Counted from the first letter of the stretch, positions 41,960 through 53,890 are shown. The stretch: DNA of 64,000 nucleotides from Achatina immaculata (GCA_009760885.1 CM019707.1:36926234-36990233); one strand, 5' to 3'. Numbers and translations: made by a program. Notes: generated by a model from the letters alone, not told the origin.

Positions 41960-44815
41960 ACCCAACAACACTCTACTGTACTCACCAGACCCTGAAGCTG
42001 ACCCTACAATCCTCTAGTGTACTCACCAGTCCCTGATTGCCACACAACCGTCTAGTGTACTCACCAGGCCCTGAAGCTGACTCTACAACCCTCTAGTGTA
42101 CTGTGTACTCACCAGGCCCTGAAGCTGACTCCACATCCCTCTAGTGTACTGTGTACTCACCAGACCCTGAAGCTGACTCTACAACCCTCTAGTGTACTGT
42201 GTACTCACCAGACCCTGAAGCTGACTCTACGACCCTCTAGTGTACTGTGTACTCACCAGACCCTGAAGCTGACTCTACAACCCTCTAGTGTACTGTGTAC
42301 TCACCAGACCCTGAAGCTGACTCTACAACCCTCTAGTGTACTGTGTACTCACCAGCCCCTGAAGCTGACCTCACAACCCTCTAGTGTACTGTGTACTCAC
42401 CAGGCTCTGAAGCTGACTCCACAACCCTCTAGTGTACTGTGTACTCACCAGACCCTGAAGCTGAATCTACAACCCTCTAGTGTACACACCAGGCCCTGAA
42501 ACTGACTCCACAACTCTCTAGTGTACTCACCAGCCCCTGAAGCTGACCCTACAATCCTCTAGTGTACTCACCAGGCCCTGATTGCCACACAACCCTCTAG
42601 TGTACTCACCAGGCCCTGAAGCTGACTCTACAACCCTCTAGTGTACTCACCAGGCCCTGAAGCTGACTCCACAACTCTCTAGTGTACTCACCAGCCCCTG
42701 AAGCTGACCCTACAATCCTCTAGTGTACTCACCAGGCCCTGATTGCCACACAACCCTCTAGTGTACTCACCAGACCCTGAAGCTGACTCCACATCCCTCT
42801 AGTGTACTCACCAGGCCCTGAAGCTGACTCCACATCCCTCTAGTGTACTCACCAGACCCTGAAGCTGACTCCACAACCCTCTAGTGTACTGCGTACTCAC
42901 CAGTCCCTGAAGCTGACTCTACAACCCTCTAGTGTACTGTGTACTCACCAGACCCTGAAGCTGACTCTACAACCCTCTAGTGTACTGTGTACTCACCAGA
43001 CCCTGAAGCTGACTCTACAACCCTCTAGTGTACTGTGTACTCACCAGCCCCTGAAGCTGACCTCACAACCCTCTAGTGTACTGTGTACTCACCAGGCTCT
43101 GAAGCTGACTCCACAACCCTCTAGTGTACTCACCAGACCCTGAAGCTGACTCTACATCCCTCTAGTGTACTCACCAGGCCCTGAAGCTGACTCCACAACT
43201 CTCTAGTGTACTCACCAGACCCTGAAGCTGACTCCACATCCCTCTAGTGTACCCACCAGGCCCTGATTGCCACACAACCCTCTAGTGTACTCACCAGACC
43301 CTGAAGCTGACTCTACAACCCTCTAGTGTACTCACCAGGCCCTGAAGCTGACTCCACATCCCTCTAGTGTACTCACCAGACCCTGAAGCTGACCCTACAA
43401 TCCTCTAGTGTACTCACCAGGCCCTGATTGCCACACAACCCTCTAGTGTACTCACCAGGCCCTGAAGCTGACTCTACAACCCTCTAGTGTACTCACCAGG
43501 CCCTGAAGCTGACTCCACAACCCTCTAGTGTACTGTGTACTCACCAGACCCTGAAGCTGACTCTACAACCCTCTAGTGTACTGCGTACTCACCAGTCCCT
43601 GAAGCTGACTCTACAACCCTCTAGTGTACTGTGTACTCACCAGACCCTGAAGCTGACTCTACAACCCTCTAATGTACTCACCAGCCCCTGAAGCTGACTC
43701 TACAACCCTCTAGTGTACTGTGTACTCACCAGCCCCTGAAGCTGACCCTACAACCCTCTAGTGTACTGTGTACTCACCAGGCTCTGAAGCTGACTCCACA
43801 ACCCTCTAGTGTACTGTGTACTCACCAGACCCTGAAGCTGAATCTACAACCCTCTAGTGTACACACCAGGCCCTGAAACTGACCCAACAACTATCTAGTG
43901 TACTCACCAGGTCCTGAAGCTGACCCAACAACTATCTAGTGTACTCACCAGGTCCTGAAGCTGACCCAACAACTATCTAGTGTACTCACCAGGTCCTGAA
44001 GCTGACCCAACAACTATCTAGTGTATCCACCAGGCCCGGAAGCTGACTCCACATCCCTCTAGTGTACTCATCAGGCCCTGAAGCTGACCCAACAATCCTC
44101 TAGTGTACCCACCAGACCCTGAAGCTGACCCAACAATCCTCTAGTGTACCCACCAGACCCTGAAGCTGACCCAACAATCCTCTAGTGTACCCACCAGACC
44201 CTGAAGCTGACCCAACAATCCTCTAGTGTACCCACCAAACCCTGAAGCTGACTCCACAACCCTCTGGTTTACCGACCAGACCCTGAAGCCGACCTCACAA
44301 CCCCCTAGTGTACCCACCAGGCCCTGAAGCTGACCTCACAACCCTCTAGTGTACTCATCAGGCCCTGAAGCTGACCTCACAACCCTCTAGTGTACTCACC
44401 AGACCCTGAAGCTGACCTCACAACCCTCTAGTGTACTCACCAGACCCTGAAGCTGACCTCACAACTATCTAGTGTACTCACCAGACCCTGAAGCTGACCT
44501 CACAACCCTCTAGTGTACCCACCAGACCCTGAAGCTGACCCAACAATCCTCTAGTGTACTCACCAGGCCCTGAAGCTGACCTCACAACCCTCTAGTGTAC
44601 CCACCAGACCCTGAAGCTGACCCAACAATCCTCTAGTGTACCCACCAGACCCTGAAGCTGACCCAACAATCCTCTAGTGTACCCACCAGACCCTGAAGCT
44701 GACTCCACAACCCTCTGGTTTACCGACCAGACCCTGAAGCCGACCTCACAACCCCCTAGTGTACCCACCAGGCCCTGAAGCTGACCTCACAACCCTCTAG
44801 TGTACTCACCAGCCA
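41960..44815. repeat. 41/48-bp satellite array (about 2.9 kb)
   Basis: Roughly 65 units of CTCTAGTGTACTCACCAGAC plus CCTGAAGCTGACTCCACAACC. A longer version has an extra CTGTGTA after GTGTA. Variant series recur in blocks, for example GATTGCCACACAACC units at 42030, 42570, 42735, 43260 and 43425. No coding potential. Confidence 0.97.
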
Positions 44816-45163
44816 AGAAAGAACATGGACGCCAACACTTATATCCTCACAGTGGATCTGTGGCATGATAAAGCTCATCTTAATCTACTAGATCTGCTGT
44901 TATCAGCCACTTTCGTGCGTTTATTCCAACGGACTCATGCGTTGTGCATTTCTGAGGTAAATCGTTTGTTTTTAACAAGAAGCTGCCCAAGAAATTATAA
45001 GGGAGCTCGCCTGGGTCTGCTGTAAGTTTTGTTTCACACGTTTTCTTCGTGTTCCCCTGAGTTTACAGGTTTACAGTATTCTCTTCCGTAACACCGACGA
45101 GAATATCGTCACTTTCTTTATCCGTTTCTTGAATTGTTCGCGACGTTTAACTATAATCTAGAT
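44816..45163. other. No gene recognised
   Basis: A 66-codon frame at 44825-45025 has no motif. Unique-looking DNA between the satellite and the hAT-like element. Confidence 0.4.
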
Positions 45164-45609
45164 CAGGGTTTCCCATGCTTGTCCGGACTACCGCACCCTT
45201 ACTTCCCCGGTCGGAACCTCAAATCCCTCCCCCCTCAATTTATACACTACTCGTACAATGACTTATTAAACAAGGATATGCATTACACAACTAAAAACTT
45301 CGGCTAGCAAACCAATTTATTTAACAGCATGAATGAGTACATTTGTAACTCACTTACCGCGTTATTTTCTCAACTTTAAATGCGATGGATGAGCTTCATG
45401 TAGGGTCACAAGTTTCTCAGGTTGACAAGAAAGAAGATATTACTGCCCTCCAGTCCACTGCTTCGTTTTCCCTCAACGGGGCCCCCCCCCCACCCCTCAT
45501 ACTGCCTCCTTTTCTTCCACACCCACCCCCCTCCTCTCTGAGTCCTTTCAAACATCCAAAAGAAGGGGGGGGGGGTGGCAACGTTATCGCTCACTTTTGG
45601 GAAATATTG
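45164..45609. mobile_element. Candidate hAT MITE
   Basis: Left end CAGGGTTTCCCA and right end TGGGAAATATTG are imperfect inverted repeats (9 of 12). The left flank ATCTAGAT fits the eight-base nTCTAGAn hAT target, and the right flank GTCTAATG shares only its core TCTA. No transposase inside. Confidence 0.45.
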
Positions 45610-45614
45610 GTCTA

Positions 45615-45966
45615 ATGTATAATTATTGTGAATAAACTATTTCGTGAAGTATAACCTCTTAATTATTGTGAATAAACTATTTCGTGAAGTATAACCTCTT
45701 AATTATTGTGAATAAACTATTTCGTAAAGTATAACCTCTTAATTATTGTGAATAAACTATTTCGTAAAGTATAACCTCTTAATTATTGTGAATAAACTAT
45801 TTCGTGAAGTATAACCTCTTAATTATTGTGAATAAACTATTTCGTCAAGTATAACCTCTTAATTATTGTGAATAAACTATTTCGTGAAGTATAACCTCTT
45901 AATTATTGTGAATAAACTATTTCGTCAAGTATAACCTTATAACTATTGTGAATAAACTATTTCGTT
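45615..45966. repeat. 40-bp minisatellite
   Basis: Nearly nine units of AATTATTGTGAATAAACTAT plus TTCGTGAAGTATAACCTCTT with only one or two substitutions (G/A/C at TTCGTNAAG). Very homogeneous, so recent. Confidence 0.97.
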
Positions 45967-46103
45967 ATTTGCAGATTTGATAAGTATATACGCCGGTGAA
46001 TCGGTTAGTCACGAAAACTTTGAAGTCATCGACATTTCTACTTCGCGTGTTTTCGTCTACATTGTCTGTTACGTCTAATATCAGCCGGCTGTTGAACATA
46101 TTG
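45967..46103. other. No gene recognised
   Basis: Short spacer between the 40-bp array and the LINE. Confidence 0.4.
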
Positions 46104-46790
46104 TTAATGATAGGACTTGAAATTAACACGATTAATCAAGACGGAAAAATATACGTAGAAGGAACAGTTGTTGAAGAAGTAAACCATTCTGCATACCTCG
46201 ACAGCTACATAGACCAGGATGGGGACTCCAGAAAGGAAGTTAGAATACGAATTGCAAAAGCAGCATTGAGCTTCAAGAATCTTGAGATCAAATGGCATTC
46301 AAAAGTTACAAGCACTACAATCAAGCTAAGATTATTCAATTCAAATGTCATATCCACCCTCATTTATGCATGCGAAAGCTGGAAAATAAAGGAAGAAATA
46401 GACAAGAAATTAGACACTTTTGAAAACAAATTTCTAAGGAAAATACTCGGTGTCAAATGGAATGCATTCAAGAAAAACGCAGAGATAAGATAGATGAGCA
46501 AACAACAATCTGTCTCATGGGTGATCAGGAAAAGGAGATGGACATATCTAGGCCATGTGCTGAGAAGAAACAATCAGAGAATCCCAAAACAAGCTATCAT
46601 GTGGAGCACAACAGGCCGAAGAAAAAAGAAGTCGACCATGTGAAACTCTAAAGAGGACATTGTTAAGAGGGGCCAGTTTAGTATACATAAAATCTTTTGA
46701 TGAGGTTGAAAAGCTCGCCAAAAACAGGAGAACTTGGCGAACTACCATGCGGGCCCTATGTGACGTTTAACGGCACGGGAAGGATGTAAA
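46104..46790 (+). pseudogene. LINE family 1 3' part
   Basis: Reads GLEINTINQDGKIYVEGTVV, SYIDQDGDSRKEVRIRIAKA, ISTLIYACESWKIKEEIDKK and FLRKILGVKWNAFKKNAEIR-stop, then in another frame SWVIRKRRWTYLGHVLRRNN. It ends AACGGCACGGGAAGGATGTAA. Truncated after the RT catalytic box and frameshifted. Confidence 0.88.
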
Positions 46791-46939
46791 ATGTAAGAAT
46801 GATACGTTGCATGCAGAAATCGCGCCATTTAAAAGTTGGCCTTCCATTTTAGATGAAACAAAGAAAAATATTTACATACTTCACTTCTGTGCCTTACACC
46901 CCACCATTTTCTTTCAAAGCTTGCATTTGTAGGCAAGAG
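46791..46939. other. No gene recognised
   Basis: Spacer between the LINE end and the 39-bp array. Confidence 0.4.
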
Positions 46940-47825
46940 ACCAGACAGACTGGATGATGAAGTTTAGTTTAAAGAGAGAAAAAATCGGATGATGATGTTT
47001 GGTTTAAAGAGAGCTAAAACAGATTGGATGATGAAGTTTATAGCTAGAACAGATTGGATGATGAAGTTTAGTTTAAAGAGAGTTATAACAGATTGAAGGA
47101 TGAAGTTTAGTTTAAAGAGAGTTATAACAGATTGGATGATGAAGTTTAGTTTAAAGAGAGTTATAACAGATTGGATGATGAAGTTTAGTTTAAAGAGAGT
47201 TATAACAGATTGAATGATGAAGTTTAGTTTAAAGAGAGTTATAACAGATTGAATGATGAAGTTTAGTTTAAAGAGAGTTATAACAGATTGGATGATGAAG
47301 TTTAGTTTAAAGAGAGTTATAACAGATTGAATGATGAAGTTTAGTTTAAAGAGAGTTATAACAGATTGAATGATGAAGTTTAGTTTAAAGAGAGTTATAA
47401 CAGATTGGATGATGAAGTTTAGTTTAAAGAGAGTTATAACAGATTGAATGATGAAGTTTAGTTTAAAGAGAGTTATAACAGATTGAATGATGAAGTTTAG
47501 TTTAAAGAGAGTTATAACAGATTGGATGATGAAGTTTAGTTTAAAGAGAGTTATAACAGATTGAATGATGAAGTTTAGTTTAAAGAGAGTTATAACAGAT
47601 TGAATGATGAAGTTTAGTTTAAAGAGAGTTATAACAGATTGGATGATGAAGTTTAGTTTAAAGCTAAAACAGACTGGATGACGAAGTTTGGTTTAAAGGG
47701 AGCTATAACAGATTTGACGAAGAAGTTTAGTTTAAAGAGTGCTAGAATAGATTGGGTAATGAAGTTTAGTTTAAAGAGGGTTATAACAGATTGGATGATG
47801 ATGTTTGGTTTGAAAAGGTTTTGAT
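46940..47825. repeat. 39-bp minisatellite with trimeric higher-order repeat
   Basis: About 22 units of AGATTGGATGATGAAGTTTA plus GTTTAAAGAGAGTTATAAC. Between 47170 and 47645 the units follow a strict order GGATG, GAATG, GAATG, giving a 117-bp higher-order period. Confidence 0.96.
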
Positions 47826-47889
47826 GTGAATATTCCTCCAATGTTAGCGATCTCTAAGTTATTTTTCTTTCTTGGAGCACCTGTAATGC

Positions 47890-48555
47890 TTTGTCTTTTC
47901 CTACCTTCATAGGCTTTTCCTACTTTCTCAACATTCATAGACTTCCCAGTTTCTCAAAATTTATAGATTTTTCTTACTTTTTCAACATTCATAGACTTCC
48001 TTTCTTTTCAGCATTCATAGACTTTTCTTGCCTTCTCAACATTTATAGACTTTTCTTATTTTCTCAACATTTATAGATTTCCTGCCTTCTCAACATTCAT
48101 TGACTTTTCCTACTTTCTCAACATTCATTGATTATTCCTACCTTCTCAACATTCATAGACTTTTCCTACCTTCTCAACATTCATTGACTTTTCAAACAAT
48201 CTCACCATTCATAGACTTTTCTTATCTTCTCCACATTCATAGACTTTTCTTATCTTCTCAACATTCATAGACTATTCCTACCTTCTCAACATTCATAGAC
48301 TTTTCTTATCTTCTCAACATTCATAGACTTTTCCAACAATCTCAACATTCATAGACTTTTCTTATCTTCTCAACATTCATAGACTTTTCTTATCTTCTCA
48401 ACATTCATAGACTTTTCCTACCTTCTCAACATTCATAGACTTTTCCTACCTTCTCAACATTCATAGTCTTTTCATATCTTCTCAGTATTCATAGACTTTT
48501 CCTACCTTCTCAACATTCATAGACTTTTCCTACCTTCTCAACATTCATAGCCTGC
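47890..48555. repeat. 28-bp minisatellite
   Basis: About 23 units of CTTCTCAACATTCATAGACT plus TTTCYTAY. Left units are more diverged. Confidence 0.95.
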
Positions 48556-48711
48556 CATGATTCTTTGTTCCTCCCATGTAGTTGTGTTTTTTTCTGAGCG
48601 CATTTAGATTTCTCTTTCAGCTGGTCTTTGCCCTGCGGTGCGGATGAATTTGGTCACGTCCGTGTTCAGAGATTACCTTTGTCTTCTTACCATGCATTTA
48701 TATTCATTTAT

Positions 48712-49395
48712 ATTCTGCCTATTGGTGCGTCATTGAAACTTCTGTTTTTAGCTATTGGTGCGTCATTGAAATTTCTGTTTTTAGCTATTGGTGCGTCATT
48801 GAAACTTCTATTTTTAGCTATTGGTGCGTCATTGAAACTTCTGTTTCTAGCTATTGGTGCGTCATTGAAACTTCTGTTTCTAGCTATTGGTGCGTCATTG
48901 AAATTTCTGTTACTAGCTATTGGTGCGTCATTGAAACTTCTGTTACTAGCTATTGGTGCGTCATTGAAACTTCTGTTTCTGGCTATTGGTGCGTCAGTGA
49001 AACTTCTGTTACTAGCTATTGGTGCGTCAGTGAAACTTCTGTTACTAGCTATTGGTGCGTCATAGAAACTTCTATTTCTGGCTATTGGTGTGTCATCGAA
49101 ACTTCTATTACTGGCTATTGGTGTGTCATCGAAACTTCTATTACTGGCTATTGGTGTTTCATCGAAACTTCTATTACTGTCTATTGGTGTGTCATCGAAA
49201 CTTCTATTACTGGCTATTGGTGTGTCATCGAAACTTCTATTACTGGCTATTGGTGCGTAACTGAAACTTCTTTTTTTTTTTGGGGGGGGGGGTTAGTGCG
49301 TCATTGAAACTTCTATTTCTGACTATTGATGTGTCATTGAAACGTCTGTTTCTGGGTTTTGGTGCGTCATTGAAACTTCGTTTCCTGGGTTTCTT
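48712..49395. repeat. 33-bp minisatellite
   Basis: About 20 units of CTATTGGTGCGTCATTGAAA plus CTTCTGTTTCTAG. Two subtypes (TGCGTCATTG and TGTGTCATCG) occupy the left and right halves. Frames of 145 and 70 codons are artefacts. Confidence 0.96.
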
Positions 49396-49984
49396 AAACC
49401 CCAATTCTCCCCAAATCCATTCTCGCTTAACTGGCAAGCCTAGACTGAAGGACACATCCGCCAAAAAAAAAAAACGACCTGACCCAATAAGGATTCTAAA
49501 ATTGAACAGAACCTGCACGGTTTCCGTCTCTTAATGTCTGGCTTCGGGGCACCAAGTTCAGGGGATAAGAATAAACTTAAGATGATTGTCGAATGATGAA
49601 CAAAATTTTGGAATATCAGAGATGTTTATGATATAAAATACTGTTCTCCGATCACCATTATCATCATGTGATGAATGAGAGGTTTTGGCTGGTTTTGGCT
49701 TTCCGAAAGCGGCCTGGTTCGAATGGTCAAGGGTTAGCATAACCTAGGGGGTAAGTCATGGCACTGACCAGAGTGAAAGCATGTAGTGTGTAAGGTGATA
49801 TTGGTCAGTGGTCATTTTTTCGTTCGAGACGATGACCAGATTGGCCTTTGTTTTGTGGGGAGTAATTATCGTGGAATAACTGGGCTTGCAGTTGTTGAAG
49901 TGTTCTGACACTTTTGATGTGGGGAAAATGATTGTTCTTAGCAATGATCCACACAAAAAAAAACCGAGCCGACCTCATTTAGTG
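49396..49984. other. No gene recognised
   Basis: No tandem structure or protein motif. A 66-codon minus frame at 49756-49956 is unremarkable. Confidence 0.4.
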
Positions 49985-50265
49985 TAAGTCTTTGTGTGTG
50001 TGTGTGTGTGAGTTGTTGTAAGTATACCTTTGTGTGAGTTATTGTAACTTCACCTTTGTGTAAGTTGTTGTAAGTTTACCTTTGTGCACGTTGTTGTAAG
50101 TACACGTTTGTGTGAGTTGTTGTAAGTATACCTTTGTGTGATTTGTTGTAAGTGTACCTTTGTGTGAGTTGTTGTAAGTATACCTTTGTGTGAGTTGTTG
50201 TAAGCATACCTTTGTGTGAGTTGTTGTAAGTATACCTTTGTGTGAGGTATTCTAAGTGGAAAACA
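49985..50265. repeat. 27-bp minisatellite
   Basis: About ten units of TTTGTGTGAGTTGTTGTAAG plus TATACCT. Confidence 0.95.
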
Positions 50266-50359
50266 GTTTTTGAGTTACTGTAAGTTTTTGCTTTGAAGTT
50301 TAATTTTGTAATCACTAGAACTGTCTCGTGATTTTGTTACGTGGGAAATGTTCATAGTT

Positions 50360-50812
50360 GAGTGAGTGAGTGAGTGAGTGAGTGAGTGAGTGAGTGAGTG
50401 AGTGAGTGAGTGAGTGGGTAAGTGAGTGAGTGAGTGAGTGAGTGAGTCAGTCAGTGAGTGAGTGAGTCAGTGAGTGACTGAGTGGGTGGGTGGGTGAGTG
50501 GGTGAGTGGGTGGGTGAGTGAGTGAGTGAGTGGCTGGGTGGGTGGGTGGGTGAGTGAGTGAGTGAGTGAGTGAGTGAGTGGGTAAGTGAGTGAGTGAGTG
50601 AGTGGGTGGGTGAGTGGGTGGGTGAGTGAGTGAGTGAGTGAGTGAGTGAGTGGGTGAGTGAGTGAGTGGGTGAGTGAGTGAGTGAGTGAGTGAGTGAGTG
50701 GGTGAGTGAGTGAGTGAGTGAGTGAGTGGGTGAGTGAGTGAGTGGGTGGGTGAGTGAGTGAGTGAGTGAGTGAGTGAGTGAGTGGATGAGTGAGTGAGTG
50801 AGTGAGTGAGTG
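50360..50812. repeat. (GAGT)n / (GGGT)n microsatellite
   Basis: About 450 bp of GAGT with GGGT variants. GGGTGGGTGGGTGAGTGGG at 50484-50502 fits the G-quadruplex pattern. The minus strand Leu-Thr-His-Ser frame is an artefact. Confidence 0.97.
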
Positions 50813-50952
50813 TCTTTCATGAAAATTAATATGAAATAATGTTGATTTTTGTGTGTGTCGATCTTACAAGAAGGGAGTTGTCACAGTGAGCTCATGAAAT
50901 TGTGAGTTGTCATTTGTGTTTTTGTCGTTTTATTTTATTTTTATTATTTCAA

Positions 50953-51303
50953 AGATGGCTTTGAATGTAAATGCTACAGAAGAGTTCTTCAAATATCATG
51001 GACACAAAAAAGAACAAATATTTCCATACTACAAGAACTTAATATTGAAGAAGGCTGGCTAGTAAAGAGGATTAACCAGAGAAGACTTAACTATTTTGGA
51101 CACATTAAACGTCATGATAATCTAGAGAAGATCTTCTTGGGGAAAAAGAAAGAGAGGAAGATCAAGGCGAAGATGACTGCAAATGGATGCATCAGCAGCA
51201 GGCCATCTTGCTCAAAACCGAGAGGCTTACAGGAGAGCTGTTAGGAAGGCAAAGTTCCGCAAGGGACATGCAAATGAATGAATGAATGAATGAATGAATG
51301 AAT
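50953..51303 (+). pseudogene. LINE family 2 3' end
   Basis: Begins in AFECKCYRRVLQIS-like sequence, then LQELNIEEGWLVKRI, YFGHIKRHDNLEK and a frameshifted basic tail. It ends AAGGGACATGCAAATGAATG with an (AATG)n tail at 51269-51303, showing the family's 3' end precisely. Confidence 0.88.
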
Positions 51304-52061
51304 CGTCATTTGATGTAGCGCTGATTTGTTGATATATGTTAATGGCTGTTAAACATCATAGTAGTCATCTATGAGTTTATGTCATTAAGTTCTATAACTA
51401 ATTGTTGTGCGATATGCATTAATGGAGATACATGAAGTGTTGTTCTAGCAGAAGATTCGCGTGTTTTATTCTGTTGTAGAGCATTTTGTGATGCAAGGGA
51501 ACGTTTATCGCAGTTAACAACTTGCACGAGTTATTTGCCCTTTGAGCGGCCTTGATATAATTGTTGTTAGGAAAAAGCCAATATGAATGTTTCACGACGT
51601 AGTGTTTGTAAGATGAGACATAAGAGTAATGATGGATTTTATCCCATGATTCTGTTCTTTGATTTTTTTTAGTATTTCTTTTGTTCTATGTGTTGTATAT
51701 GTTTTAATATGTTTTGTCCGTCCACTGGTTTTGGTTATCACCCAGTCGTGGTCGTGCCATGTGACTATCTGGTTTTCGTTAATAAAGATAACCACTTTTG
51801 TACTTCTTTGATCATATATTATAGTTTTTGTTGGTTTTATTATTATGTAATATGAGTGACGTCCATTGTTATACGATCCACGAAAAAAATTAGTTGACCT
51901 GGTAGTTTTCTGCAAAGTAAAATATTTAATGAAAGGTTGGACTGGGAAAAAGACTTGAGGGTGATGTTTTAGTTTTCATTTGGTAAGATTTGTACATAGG
52001 AAGTGGGAAGCAGTTGAAAGTCGGCTAAGCAGCTTAAGAAGCATAGAAATAAACAGTCAAA
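51304..52061. other. No gene recognised
   Basis: A 107-codon minus frame at 51592-51915 has no recognised motif. Followed by a (TC)n run at 52062-52095. Confidence 0.4.
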
Positions 52062-52062
52062 A

Positions 52063-52095
<33 letters not shown>

Positions 52096-52129
52096 GTCTC
52101 TCGTAGTAGTATAAAGTATACCAGTTAGA

Positions 52130-52946
52130 CAAATTAAGCACTTCATCGATCAAGACACTAGGAAGACATACTACATATCTCATATACAAACACATTTAGA
52201 CTAAAGCTCAACAATCTGGGATGGTTGCTCAATGTCAAATACAAAGAGGCTTTGCTCACTTCAAAAGCGAGCAGTAAAGCTTATTAGTGACAAAGATCAA
52301 GCACAAACAACTAACCAGTATAAACGTATCAAAATACTGCCTCTTAAGAACAGGTTCCTCTTCAACAAAGCCAAGTTAGTACATCAAATTCTTTCACAGC
52401 ATATTCCACCTCTTATCTATGGAACCTGTTTAATTTTAGCCCAAAATGCAGCCAACGCTTGAACAACATAAGTCATCCAAAACCTAGACTTGACCTTTAC
52501 AAGAAAAGCTTTACTTATTCTGCTGCTCATCTTTGGAATATTCTCCCATCCTGTATAAATAAATATATATATATATACAACTACAAACCTTTCTAGCTTC
52601 CATGAATCGTAAAACATAAAAAATTATTTTAGACTGCTCTTACAGACACCGAATACAGTTAATTGTTTATTCTGAATAATAATGAAATTTTTGTGTGGTA
52701 GATAGTCATTTATAAGTGTATGTAGTTAGTCATTTATATGTGTATGTAGTTGGTCATTTATATGTGTGTAGTTTGTCATTTTCATGTGTATGTAGTTACT
52801 TTATTGTTAATTATGTTTGTTATATGAGCAGCATATTTGTAGAATGTCTGGAACAGAGTGAAAGATGTATGATAAAGGGCAGAATGTCAGACGGGCCTGC
52901 GTGCCCAATTCTTAACCCTTTTGAAATAAAGATCAGTCAGTCTCAC
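52130..52946 (+). pseudogene. LINE family 4 3' end (CR1/Jockey-like tail) with 3' UTR
   Basis: Reads YYISYIQTHLD-stop-SSTIWDGCS, SLQKRAVKLISDKDQAQTTN, ILPLKNRFLFNKAKLVHQIL and, after a frameshift, RLDLYKKSFTYSAAHLWNIL. The Tyr-Ile-Gln-x-His...Trp-Asp-Gly and LPLK patterns are typical of the end of CR1/Jockey-type RTs. The 3' UTR ends CCCAATTCTTAACCC then AATAAAGATCAGTCAGTC, a short tandem tail. Confidence 0.75.
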
Positions 52947-53291
52947 TGAACCTTAAGTGCCCAGGGCACATGGGGCTTCCGCAAGGGTTTTCCACAAATG
53001 CCTGTCATCTGCCTTTTTTCTGCTCTCGCCAAAGTGACCCCTCTATTGCTCAAAATCCTCTCTGTTGTTCTTCTCCATGTCTCTTTTGGTCTACCCTTAC
53101 TTATGTTCCCCTGTGGTGTCCATCTTAGTGCTATTTTTTGGTAGTGAGTTGTCACTCATCCGAAGCACATGTCTCAACCATCGCCAGCGTCTTTCCTAAA
53201 TAGTTGCCGTCAGTGGCTTCATCTGCATTTCTGCCAAGAAGATATTGTTTCTTAACAGTCATAATATTCATATATGAAATATTTTACAATG
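52947..53291 (-). pseudogene. LINE family 5 3' end
   Basis: Minus strand reads SDNSLPK, a KIALRWTPQGNISKGRPKET motif (basic tail of RTE-like elements), WRRTTERILSNRGVTLARAE and ends near KPHVPWALKVQ. It directly abuts family 4's tail, the two 3' ends meeting tail to tail. Confidence 0.7.
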
Positions 53292-53440
53292 ACCCAGAGG
53301 GGCCCACCCCCCCCCCCTAGAGTGTCAGGAGTTTAAAGGGCCGAAACACTTGTCTGAGGGGGGGTACTTCCTCTGATGATCTGAAGGAGTTGTGTTGTTG
53401 TTCCGCTCTCTACGGTAGAGAGTTTCCTGCATACAACATG
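53292..53440 (+). mobile_element. SINE family A, 5'-truncated, with empty-site paralogue
   Basis: Shares GAGTGTCAGGAGTTTAAA, CCGAAACACTTGTCTG and TCTGATGATCTGAAGGAGTT with 39485-39660. Flanked by ACAAT and ACAAC. The duplicated locus at 57595 reads straight from TTTTACAAT to ATGCCGGGC without the insert. Confidence 0.8.
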
Positions 53441-53890
53441 CCGGGCGGGGTGGACGGCCATACCCCTCCACAAATCTCTGTCCTTGACATTTCTGAGTAG
53501 CCCTGCTTCTGAGGTCCTTCTATGGCACAGTGTCAGGACTTCTACCTTCTGTTCCCTCGAGTCTTCCTCGTCTCTCCTGTCCTCAGTTTCCCCCACTGTT
53601 ATGACGTTCTCTGGTTTCTCTCTTCTCATCACATGCCCTAAGAATGATGACTGCCTTTTCCTTATCTTTGTTATTATACCACGTTGTTCTTCGCTAGCTT
53701 GCCTCACACACTGCTCATTAGTTATCTTGGCTGTCCATGGTGTCCTCAACATTCCTCTCAGGAACCACATCTCTGTTGCCCCCAGCGATTTACTCGTTTT
53801 TTTTCCGCCAATAGTCCGTGATTCACATCCATATAGCAAAGCAGGTTCAATATAGATCCACTGTAGTACTTTCTTTTTCACATTCAATAG
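53441..53890 (-). pseudogene. LINE family 6 RT C-terminal region
   Basis: Minus strand reads LQWIYIEPALLYGCESRTIG, MWFLRGMLRTPWTAKITNEQ, IRKRQSSFLGHVMRREKPEN and KDRDLWRGMAVHPARHVV. These are the thumb and basic tail of an invertebrate LINE. Open for 184 codons but lacking the catalytic domain. Partial duplicates are at 55372-55480 and 57596-58005. Confidence 0.82.

Noticed and set aside
41960..44815. CRISPR-like array (also 18590-20190 and 46940-47825)
   Set aside because: Units are contiguous tandem copies without unique spacers, in a eukaryotic context without cas genes.
48628..49264. 145-residue repeat protein
   Set aside because: 33-bp array translated in frame; continuity breaks at the first indel.
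51592..51915. 107-codon minus-strand gene
   Set aside because: No motif, low-complexity composition, no splice or start evidence.
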